Assembly: GCA_037074615.1 (NCBI GenBank)
Contig: CM073545.1
Span: 13,844,001 to 13,908,000 of the forward strand
Direction: 5' to 3'
Length of the DNA: 64,000 bases
DNA from: Leucaena leucocephala
Lineage: Eukaryota; Streptophyta; Magnoliopsida; Fabales; Fabaceae
Part shown: one piece after another, positions 45,661 through 57,600 of the stretch
Layout of the letters: every line of letters begins with the position of its first letter
How positions within the stretch are numbered: position 1 is the stretch's first letter
Notes under the pieces: model-generated
What the model was told of the DNA's origin: nothing
The model's input: only the letters and a program-made list of their open reading frames with translations
Database searches by the model: none
Translations under genes and position numbers: made by a program

Positions 45661-48110
45661 CTCCCCTAGGGAATCAATTATTATCAATGTCATATTGTCA
45701 TATACTATAAAATTATTAAATTGATAAAAAAATTTAAAAATTTATTAGAATCATAAAAATACGGATTTATCGGAATTTATTATTAGGGGTGCCTATTGAG
45801 GTATTTTGAATTATTAACAATTCAAAGTAGATTTATATTTTAATAATTCTAATAAATCATTTCCTTAAAATTTTACCTCAATTTGATAATTTTATAAAGT
45901 TTGAATAATTTAATTTTTTTAAAACCTTAATATAATTCCCCCTTAATCTATCTCATTTTGTTTCCAAATGTCAGTTATGCATATAGTTATAAAAATCACC
46001 ACTCCCTCCAGTTGATATATTTGATTCAATTAGATTTATTTATGGTATATTTAGGTGGAGAGAAAAGTGATGAGAAAATAAAGAAGAAATATTATAGAGA
46101 TTTTTTTTAAATAGTAAAAAAAATTATTCTCATGGTATTATTTTGTTTTTAATTTTTTTATTCAAATATAGGGTTAATTTTTGTGTTTAAAAAATGAACT
46201 GAATAGAATTAATCAGATTATCCTTAAATATTACTCCAACTAAAACTAAAACTAAAAATAAAATGAACGGAGCAAAATGAGCTGAAGCTAATTCGCCTGC
46301 TTCGGTTTTTAGTCTCAATTCAATTTGCTCGTTCCAAATTGAGTAGCTGGTTTATGTAACTTCTGAACAAAAAAAAAAAAACAATTCTCCACCCTCCCCT
46401 TTTTTATTCAAAAAATCTTATATTCATTAGATTTGTCAAGTCTCCCTATTTAAGGAATACTCTTAGAAATACTTATCAGTCACCTATTAACAATTAACAA
46501 GATACTTACATCTCTAGTTCAGTTTGTTTCTATCAATAAACTATGTAGATTATGTCATGGTGTAAAATCTTAAAAATAACTCTATTATATATTTCTAGTA
46601 AATAATAATTTATCATATATTGGATATTTTTATTTTGTTTTTCTCGTCCCTATATTTTGAACGAATTTATCATGTAAAGAGACCCAATAACTCATACTTC
46701 TTAAGTCCTTAATATATATAGAGTTATCTTAATTATAAATATAAAATTTATTTATTATATGTGTTAATATTTTCCCAAATAATTTTTATTTTCTAAATAA
46801 AAGATAGAGGAAGTGAGTTAAGAAAAGTAACTAAAGTATTTTAAAAAATATATCTCATATTAACTAATTTTTTTAATATAATTAAATTAGTTAAAATCTT
46901 ATATTAAGAACTGAAAGAGTATATCACTTTACTAAGTTTTTAATAAATTGGTTTCTTATAAAGAAAAATATGAATCTTTTGTTTATTTTAAACTAGATTA
47001 TATTTGAAATAACTCAACGATAACAAATTTACATGGTGCAACTTCGGAGTTTATCCTTCATGCGAGTGGAAGCTAAAGTTGCTAAGGTTTTACTTTAGCA
47101 TGAGTTAGGTTACTTGGCATAGCCATCCAATGTAACTACAGGAGTGTACTTCCAATCTTCTATGAGATTGGGAACACCTAGGGGTTTCCCTATCAATTAG
47201 GTACTCTATCACATCTTAGTTATAAAAGATACTTAATTTTTTTAAATAAATTAAAAAATTTAAATAAACTAATTAATTATAATTAAATTTAATTTTTTAA
47301 AATAAATTTATATTATATACTTCTTAATTTAATTTAATTAATCAATTATATTTTATATTTATTATAATTAATTAATTTATTTATTTAAAAAAGATATGGT
47401 CCTAAGTAAGCCAGGACAATTGTTCCTTATTTTTTTTTGGCTAAAGCCGGGACAATGGTTTAAAGTTTTAAACTTTAAACACAATTTTAAGAAATTCGTC
47501 CAAAAAACATAATTTTAAAAAAATTAATTAAATTAATTATTTTGTAAAAAAATGTATGCTAATTTTTCTAAAGTTTTCTTTTAATAATTTGAATTGAAAA
47601 CTACTCAATTAGATGGAGTAACAATTTTAAGAGTAATACTTAGATACTATAAGAGTGCTATATTATCTAAATTATATCTGATTAAAATATAATAATTTAA
47701 TATATTTTAATTTTAGTTGGCTAATAATTTATCTAAAATAATTTATATTTTATTTTATTTTTAAGAAAAAATAAATCTCTCAGTTTAATTCAGATGATTT
47801 TTTTATATTTTTAAATTAAAATACTTATTTTTTTAAAAATAAAATTAATCATAAATATTTTTAAATTAATCATTATTTAAATTATTATATTTTAATTAGA
47901 TATAATTTAAATAACATGTGATGTGATGATAAAATTTTAATGATTTGAAATGACAACAAAACTTTACTGACAACAATTATTTTAGTAAAATTTTAAGTGA
48001 TGACCTGGAATTACACATTTTTTTTTGGAATTTTATAGTTTTAATTATATTAAATGAGAATAAAATTTTACACACCAATAACTATTATTTTAAAATTTTA
48101 TGTTTCACTC
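45661..48110. other. KRI1-SPP intergenic region
   Basis: Very A+T-rich; no gene seen. A Stowaway-like MITE is at 46,697-46,923. 47,220-47,400 resembles 7,930-8,080 in the ankyrin gene, another small dispersed repeat. Confidence 0.6.
46697..46923. mobile_element. Stowaway-like MITE
   Basis: Imperfect inverted ends (tacttcttaagtccttaatata; reverse complement of ttatattaagaactgaaagagta). It shares its right half with 9,022-9,285. No coding sequence; ends approximate. Confidence 0.45.
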
Positions 48111-48266
48111 AAGAATGAACTAATGTAATGAACAAATTGAATTTCAATTATATAAAATGTTGACAAAATCTTAAACAGTACACATTTTAAGAATGAACTA
48201 ATGTAATGAACAAATTGAATTTCAATTATATAAAATGTTGACAAAATCTTAAACAGTACACATTTT
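48111..48266. repeat. 78-bp perfect tandem duplication
   Basis: Two adjacent copies start aagaatgaactaatgtaatg at 48,111 and 48,189, with no difference that I can see. It lies 0.4-0.6 kb upstream of the SPP start codon. Confidence 0.95.
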
Positions 48267-48540
48267 AATTACATGAAGCTTAAAATTTCAAAATACAGTA
48301 GTAATTATCACTTCTTTTTCTTCTCCTCGGCCAATCTTTCGAGCACCCTTCGTGAATGTGCTTATCCTTCTATAGAGGTCCTTGGACACATGGCATCATC
48401 TAGTGGCTGTGAGCTTGAACGGTGCAGATCAAATCTGGATCCTCCAAAAGATGATCTCCACGGCATTTGCTCCTCGATCGGAGGGTCGGTAGTAGTATCC
48501 CTTGTTATTTGGGCAATGCCAATGACAATTCTGATATCCG

Positions 48541-48677
48541 GCAAGTAGCGACTCCACGTGACACAGTTCAACGAAAGAAAGGAGGGAGAAGAAGCAAAAA
48601 TTAAAAAAAGAAATCTGTGTCGCATTCTGTTATATATATAGCTCTCTTCCTCTCTCTCTCTCTCTCTTTTGCGATCC
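48541..48677 (+). promoter_or_regulatory. SPP core promoter with G-box and TATA box
   Basis: A G-box CCACGTGAC (CACGTG at 48,555-48,560) is followed by tatatatata at 48,631-48,640 and a (CT)n leader at 48,647-48,668, just before the start codon at 48,678. G-boxes are common in light-regulated promoters of chloroplast proteins. Confidence 0.6.
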
Positions 48678-51600
48678 ATGGCTGCTTCAACGTCGCTCGT
48701 TGGAAGTGCCTTCACTCAACTTCCTCCTTCGTTTCAGGCCAGAGACGATGCTCCTTCCAATTCGAAATCCACCGCAAATTGCTGTCGTTTCCCCTCTCGA
48801 TTGCGGAATAATCGATTATCGTTACTTTCAACTCCTGTTTATTCTTCTTCTTCTTCGCTTCGTTTCTCCTCCAGAAGGTGCTTCTTATTTGCTGTTATCT
48901 ATTGCTTTTATTTATATATATATATATTTTCATTTGGAACTGTTTGAGTGTGCTTTGCGTGACATAAATAGCCATGGAATTCTTTTCCGTGTTTCTAGCT
49001 TTCTTATCTTTCTGTTTTTAATCTTTGTACTTTGTAAATATCCTTTTATGGAATTCTCAATTTGAAGCTCGAATTAGTATATTATGAACTATCTTGTATT
49101 CATGTACTGATTAAATGGACTCGTCCCCTTAAATTCTCATTTTAAAGCTGAGAAGTGTCTGAACCTACGAATCATCGTGGAAAGTATACCTTAGGGTGTT
49201 CTGATATTTTGCATCTCAATATTAGATATGCCTATAATTAGACTGATTTGTATTTAAGTTATTTACTTTCCTGTAATGAATTCTGCAATTCTTATTTTGT
49301 GTCTCATTATTGTTGAAAGGGCTTCACATAATGCTGCTAAAGGTGGACTGGGTTTCCGAAGGAAGAATGGTGGTGCTTGGAAACAGTATACCTCCATGCT
49401 TGGTGAATCAGTGACAGAAGGACTTTCGTCCCCACAGTATCACTTGATTTCTTGCTGTCTTGCCAGAAAAAGTCGAGCCAATTTTAGTAGATTTGTTCCC
49501 AGAGTCTTTCTTGATAAATCCACTTTACAATTGTCTAAGAATGAAAACGGTCATTCTCGTGTAAGCACTCCTGCTTCATTTTCGGCTATATGTTCCTGCA
49601 CCTGTAATTATGCAACTATACTCTAAACAAGTTGTTTATTGTCCGACTTTTTTTTATCAATTTTTTCCCTCAATACAAAGTGTTTATCTAATTTGTTTTC
49701 TATGATGAGTAGTCTGCTGTATGAAAGGCTAAGTTTCGTTCCTTATTTTCAAAGATTAGTTTCTGCACGGACATTCCACATTCTTAATTTTTAATTATAT
49801 TTTCTTTTGCCTTTATTTTTCATATTTACTTTTCACCTGTGAATCCTTGTCACACTTAAAAAAGTGCCCGTTGAGTCCTAAGAATACAAACAATATCTGT
49901 TTTGTCAGTTTTTTAATTTGTTCGAGGTTTTAGATAATATGTTTATTGAATTCTCTCAATTTTATATGCTAGAAGCAAGTTACATTCTATCAGTTTTTGC
50001 AGCAATCTGATTCTTGAAAGTTGAAGATTTATGTTTTATTTTAATGCTCCCAGTAGACATGTTCAAATTTGGAGTTTATCCTTCAGATGTCTATGTTTGT
50101 TTCATGTCTGCTTTTATCATGAATAATTATGATTATGGCGTGATAGCCTTCCAGGTGCAATCTAATTTCTTTTCCTTGTCCTTGAAGATTATATCAAATT
50201 GGGTCATTGATTTTTTTCTGGGTTAATCAGGTTCAAATTCCTCATGCTACTGTTGGTCCAGATGAGCCACATGCAGCAAGTACAACCTGGCCAGATGGCG
50301 TTACTGAGAAACAAGATTTAGGCATATTGGATACTGAACTTGAGCAGATACAGGCATTTTTGAGTTCTGAACTTCCATCTCATCCTAAGTTACATCGAGG
50401 TCAACTGAAGAATGGGCTGCGCTATCTGATTCTGCCAAATAAGGTTCCGCCAAATAGGTTGGTTTTACACTATGATGGTAGATATATAATTAATGATATA
50501 TGGGCAATGAATTCAAATTTGTTCTCATATATTAAGTTTTGAGCACGAATTTGCATCTATCTATGAATTACAGCCTAAACTTGGATATATTAATTCAGGC
50601 TTTTTTTATTCTTCTCCCCTCTTCAATGAGTTTTGTATGTCATACATTCTTTAGTCAGTGTCAAGGAGGGTATGCTGGAGGACTTTTGGTGGTTATGGGC
50701 AATAGGGGCTAAACAAAGGCAAATTGCTTTACATCATTGACTCTTTGACTGAAATTAGAGAGAGTAGGTTTTAAGTTTTATGCCTATTTATCCTACATAT
50801 ACTGGACTAAATGAGCTGCTTTAAGTGTATTTGGCTAGCTGCTATGTGATACAAGTGCTTTATCCTCAATTTCCTGAGTCAACTGTACTCCTCCTTTTTT
50901 CCTTCATTTTCCCCACATAATTTTGCTACCATATGATATTTTAGCGCAGTGTTGGTGAAGTTTGTTAACTGTTTCCTTTAATAAATACTATTTAAGTGGT
51001 TAAGTCGAAGGAAGCAACCTCAGCAAGGGAGGAAAAGTTCGAACTATAAATGATTAAATTTGAGAAATCTCTTATCATTAACATAAGCCCTTGAAGTGGT
51101 TCCAGGGGCCTGCATGGTCCATTCCTTGTTTGTTAGAACTTTCGTGTGCTTCATTGGTGACTACCCTGGTAGGCATACTAAAACTTTATATCAACCTGTG
51201 AGGAGGTTCAAGGGGACTGCATGGTCCACTCCTTGTTCATTAGAACCTTCATGTGCTTCATTGATGATGGTTCTGCCAGGCACACTTATACCGTCTCCCA
51301 ATTTGTTGGATTTTAGGTTTGAAGCACACTTGGAAGTTCATGTAGGCTCAATAGACGAAGAGGATGATGAGCAAGGCATTGCACATATGATTGAGCATGT
51401 TGCTTTCCTTGGAAGTAAAAAACGTGAGAAGCTTCTGGGCACAGGAGCACGTTCCAATGCTTACACTGATTTCCACCACACAGTATTTCATATCCATGCT
51501 CCTACCAGTACCAAGGTTTGGGCTGTTTCTGTTTTAGTTGTAATTCTCTATGATTTGTTCCTGAAATTGAGGTTTGTTACTTTAAGAAGTGTCATAGGCT

Positions 51601-54600
51601 CACAACTGTCATTGTGGGCCATCACTTTGAGTCAGAGCAACTGTCATGTCATGTACTGTATAGTATATCTGTATTTCTATATTGCATTTGATTACAAATC
51701 GATGTTGTCAGGATTCTGAAGATGATCTACTTCCATCTGTGCTGGATGCCTTGGATGAGGTATGCTTTATTGTATTTTGCTTTACTCTTTGCCATGCTAT
51801 CTGCTTCTGCTTCTGATCCCCCAAACATGAAGCACGTATATGAGGTTCTAGTGTGTATAATCTTAATTTTAAATAGTCTGATGGTTTGGTTTGAACCCCA
51901 GCTGGTTATTGGCCTTTGGAAGGGATATGAGGCGTAAGAAAAAAATGAAAGATGATATGGATATGGATAGCTTTTAAATGGATCCTGAAGTACAGGGAAG
52001 GAAGAAGAGAGAAGAGAAAGAAAGAGAGATGTTGGCGGAAATTGGATTATGGAAGGGGTGAAAATTATCAATTTTTAGCTTCATTAAGTATAAATTTGTC
52101 CTCAAAAAAATTTGCATAGAATCCATTATCCTTGAAATAGCTTTCACATGCGTTTTTCAGTTGCTTCATTTTTTTGAACAAAATTTTCATTTAAAGTAAG
52201 CCCATCCAAATTGCAAATGGTACTTTTAGGGTGGCATCTATGCACTCACACCTCTTGATGTTTTCAGATAGCATTCCATCCAAAGTTCCTTGCTTCTAGA
52301 ATTGAAAAGGAACGGCGTGCTATACTCTCAGAGCTTCAAATGATGAATACAATAGAGTATCGGGTTGATTGCCAGGTGTGTATTAGAAACTCTCTAAGGA
52401 TTTTGGGTTTTGGCTGTTAATATGTTGTCATTTGTGCAAAACATTGACCTTGTGCAATTTCTACAATCACAGTTATTGCAGCATCTGCATTCTGAAAACA
52501 AGCTGAGCAAAAGGTTTCCAATTGGATTAGAAGAACAGATAAAGAAGTGGGATGCAGACAAAATAAGGAAATTTCACGAGCGTTGGTATTTCCCTGCTAA
52601 TGCTACTTTGTACATTGTGGGGGATATTGATAACATCTCAAAGACAGTTCATCATGTTGAGGTATGTTGAACAACTTTTTAATAATTTTCCAACCACTTC
52701 TTCCAGGCACGCTCATTTTTCTGATATGTAAGATTCTTAGCAAGTCACTGTTGTCACACAGGCTGTGTTTGGACAAACTGTCGTGGACAATGAAAAGGCT
52801 TCTGTGGCCACTCCAAGTGCATTTGGTGCAATGGCCAGTTTTCTTGTCCCTAAGCACTCTATTGGTTTGGGCGGAAATTCTATTGAAAAGCCAGCAAATT
52901 CAGTGGATCAATCCAAAATCTTCCTTAAGGAAAGGCAGGCGGTTCGTCCTCCAGTGAATCATGATTGGTCACTTCCTGGAATCAACACTGATGTGAAGCC
53001 CCCACAGATATTTCAACATGAATTACTTCAAAATTTTTCAATTAATATGTTTTGCAAGGTACTAAGAGGTTTGAATTTTTCTTGTAGTGACTCTGATTGC
53101 TTGAATCATGCTATTAGTGAAAATTTGGTAGCTTTGTATGCGTGATTCCTTAGGAAGTAAAAAAGGAACATGAATTTGAGACAAACTGTTTCATTAAGAT
53201 GTAGCAATAGGATAAATGATACTATAATATCCATATGAACTTCTTAAACTGATCTACTTGATTGCAGTCTTGATTTATTACGATATTTATTATTTCATGC
53301 TTTTAGTTATTATATGCCATTAAACTGTGTAAAGCCCTCTCTCTTCATTAAATGACTTATAATTATCATGTGCAGGTTCCTGTGAATAAGGTTCGAACTT
53401 ACGGTGATTTGCGGAATGTCTTGATGAAAAGAATATTTCTATCTGCTATGCATTTTCGTATCAACACAAGATATAAGGTGTGACAAAATCCATGGAATCT
53501 GCTATTTCCTCATTTCTTCTTTGTAAACTGTCATGGCTTCTGCTGTTACTTGGTGGTTTATTATTTTATATATTCTTTTGAATCTGAGTTTCAATAATTT
53601 GAGTATAAGTGGCTTAGTTGCTCTAGGTCATGCTATATTTTTCTGTGTTTGCAGTTGTGTATTGATAGATTTTATGTCAGAATTTTCAGATCTTTTGACT
53701 ACAAATCTTAAGAATAATCATAACTAGAGGTTTGGGAATTTAGGGATGTAAATTTTCCATAAAATATGTCAAAAGTTATTGACAGATAGCCCTTTTCCTG
53801 TTATACTGTTGTCTATCGTGACATTTTTGGGACTTCATTTCTTCAGTTTATATATTCTTTAGTTATTCAATGTTTAAATCATTGGTTTCATAATTTATGT
53901 GCTTGTGGCAAAATGGTCTATTCCATGTTTCAAATGTAATTTAACGAAAATCAATTTCCAGAGTTCAAATCCACCGTTCACTTCAGTTGAATTGGATCAT
54001 AGTGATTCTGGAAGGGAAGAATGCACTGTGACCACCCTTACCATAAATGCAGAACCAAATAATTGGCGAAGTGCCATTAGAGTTGCTGTTCAAGAGGTTT
54101 GTTTCTTCTGTCCTGCTCCTTTTTTCCCTTTTATGTGGTACAATTATCAATTTTCTTTTCGCTTATTGTTTCTGCTCTTTCCACTGCTTTCGTTTATATG
54201 TCATAGTTACCATTTTTTTATATTTGATCTGTACAACTACAAATATACATGCTGAGAGGGTAAGATGCTCAATTTTTCTTTTTTTTTTAAGTGTCATTAT
54301 GGTATGTTCCTTGTGTCACTAATCATTGCTCTTGGACAAGTTTTAGTAATCTCTTTCAGAACGAAAACCTTTTTTTGATTTGTGATTTCAAACTACCTGA
54401 ACGGTGGCTTACATATACTCATGATGCGGATTTAATGGATAATGACCTATACTATATAATGCAGGTTCGGAGGCTAAAAGAATTCGGTGTTACCCAGGGT
54501 GAATTAACGCGATACTTAGATGCACTTTTGAAGGATAGTGAACACCTTGCAGCTATGATTGATAATGTACCTTCCGTTGATAATTTGGATTTTATCATGG

Positions 54601-57600
54601 AAAGTGATGCTCTTGGCCACAAAGTTATGGACCAGAGACAAGGCCATGAAAGCTTACTTGCGGTTGCTGGGACAGTGAACCTGGAGGAGGTATTTTCATG
54701 GCCTGCCATTGGACCTCATGCATTCTCTTCGTTTAAAACCTACTTTGACATCAGTTTAAACATACATCTTTTTATGGTTTTTGCAAATTCCTTTTGGAGA
54801 CATAACTAGTGCTTAGGAATACTGTGGAAATATTCTAATATTTGAATTATTAATGTTAGGATATTATAGTTAGAGATATTATTGTTATTAATTAGAAACA
54901 AATCAGATTTGATTTAGAATTAGTTATTAGAGATCAGATTTGATCTAGGAGTAGTTATTGGAGATTTGATTTTATCTTAGTGTATCTCATCGGATCCCCA
55001 AGAATTGTGTATATATTTGATGCATATGCCAAAAGAATGATTCATTGGACTATTTCAAATCATATAATTCAGCATGGTATCAGAGCCAGGTTGCCTAGTG
55101 GCAGTCCTCTGTTAGTCCGGTCTATATCCAGCCAGCGCCGTCGCTTGCTGTGTTCAACAGTACCGAGTCGCTACAGTACTCCGAGTCGCTACAGTACTCC
55201 GAGTCGCTACAGTACTCCGAGTCGCTACAGTCCAGGTCGTTACAGTACTCCGAGTCGCTACAGTACCGCCTCACTACAACTAAATTGCTGCTACGGACCG
55301 TAAAGTCTCTACCCCAGCCATGTCATCTACAGATTCTGACCAGAGGAAGAAGTTTGGCAGTCACCACGGATTGAGTGCAGGCTTCGATGGGGCGTCTAGT
55401 GTTCCTGTTTCCATTGTATCCGATAAGCTCACCTTGACAAATTATCAAGACTGGGCTCAAGCAATAAAACACGCAGTCGGTGGGCGCGGAAAACTTGCTT
55501 ATTTGACCGGTGATGCAAAAAACCAGCGAATGAAGCTTCTCCTGAGATGCAACAATGGACAATCGATAACCATTTGGTCTCTTCCTGGCTTATCAACTCC
55601 ATGTCTCCAAATGTCAAAAGAAGCTTCATGTATCTACCCACAGCACGAGATATTTGGGTAGCTGTTCGTGACTCATATTCAGTCACCAAAGACCATTCAC
55701 GTCTATTCAATCTGCAACGTAGTACATGGCGTTGCATTCAGGGGACTCGTGGGGTGCATGAATACTGGCTTGATCTCGTTGCATTCTGGCAAGAGTTGGA
55801 TCTTCTTGACGATGATGAGTGGGATACTCCTGCAGATGTCGTCCGCAATCAGAAAAGGATTGAAAAGGGAAGGATACTTCTTTTTCTTGCAGGTCTCAAT
55901 GCTGAATTTGATGCTGTAAGGGCCAGAATTCTCAGCAATACCACACTACCATCACTTCTGGAGACTTATGCAGAGGTACGTAGGGAAGAATCCAGGAGGG
56001 AGACTATGCCTGTTGAATCTAAACAACCACTTCCTGAGTCTCCTGCCTTTGTTAGCAAGCATGACAACCCCGATACCTCTAGTAAGACTCGACCCACCTG
56101 TGAACACTGCAAGAAGGTGGGACATACTCGTGAAAAATGCTGGGATATCTATGGCAAGCCAGTTGATTGGAATCCTCGTAAAAATAAGCCACGAGCTCAC
56201 CAGGCCTCAAATGAATCGACGTGTGCACCGTCCCCATCTGAGCCATCCACATCTTTCAGTCAAGAGCAACTCAATCAGATTGCACGTATGTTCAGAACTC
56301 TTCAAGCTGAACAAAACCCCCACGGTTCTACATCTATGGCCAATAAAGGTACAGTTCCCATTGCTTTACAAACATCTCTCATTCCATCAAAGTGGATTGT
56401 GGATACAGGGGCCTCTGATCATATGACCTCAAATGCAAAGATGTTTGTCCGCTACCATCCCTTAGCAGGAAATAAGAAAATTACTACTGCTACAGGCATT
56501 CCTTCACCCATAGCAGGCATTGGTTCTGTAACTATCTCAGACTCTTTGCATCTTGAATCAGTACTTCATGTTCCTCATTTAGCCTGTAACCTACTGTCTA
56601 TTAGTAAATTGACTAAACAAGCCAACTGTTCGGCTCATTTCTACTCTACCTATTGTGTTTTTCAGGATCTCACATCGGGGAAGATGATTGGTTCTGCTAA
56701 GGAGTATGATGGCCTTTACTGTCTCGACACATCTACCGTGAGTGCATTATGGTCTAAGATCACCACCTTTACGCCCCACCCTACCTCTGATGAGGAGTCT
56801 TTTCTTTTATGGCACAAAAGATTAGGTCATCCTAGTGTTACCTATTTGCAAAAGTTGTTTCCCCAGCTATCTATTAATAAAAGTTCTTTTTTTTGTGATA
56901 CTTGTACTCTTGCTAAACATCACCGTGTTTCATTTACTCCGGTTCCATACAAACCGTCTTCTCCTTTCTCTATTATTCATAGTGATGTTTGGGGCCCCTC
57001 TAAGATTCCTAATCGAACTCGGTCCAAATACTTTGTCACCTTTATTGATGATCATACCCGTATGTGTTGGGCTTTTCTCTTAAAAGATAAATCTGAGGTT
57101 CCCAATGTCTTCATCAGATTCTATAATTTTGTCCAAAACCAATTCAATACATCCATCAAAGTCCTTTACACCGATAATGGCAATGAATACTTCAATCATT
57201 CTCTTAACTCTTTCTTGTCTGCTAAAGGAATTGCTCATCACAGCAGTTGTCCCCATAGTCTTCAACAAAACGGGGTCGCAGAACGTAAAAATAAACACAT
57301 TCTTAAGGTTGCAAGATCTCTCTTATTTCAGTGTCATGTTCCTTTGTTTTATTGGGGGGATGCCATCCAAACCGCTGTCCAGCTCATTAACCGTCTTCCT
57401 AGTCGCATTCTTTCCTTCGTCTCTCCCATTGAGGAGTTACAAAAAACTCACGTTGTCTCTCACTTACAGTCTTCTCTTCCGCTACGTGTCTTTGGCTGCA
57501 CTGTTCTTGTCCATCTTCACCATCCTCCCTCCAAGTTCAATCCCCGTGCCACAAAATGCGTCTTCTTGGGTTACTCCACCTCTCAAAAAGGTTACAAATG

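Noticed and set aside
48362..48715. 117-codon minus-strand gene overlapping the SPP promoter
   Set aside because: Low-complexity Arg/Glu start made by the CT leader read backwards, no family resemblance, and it overlaps the G-box, TATA box and SPP start.
55165..55268. CRISPR-like array
   Set aside because: Direct 18-bp repeats without spacers, located in a retrotransposon leader of a plant genome.
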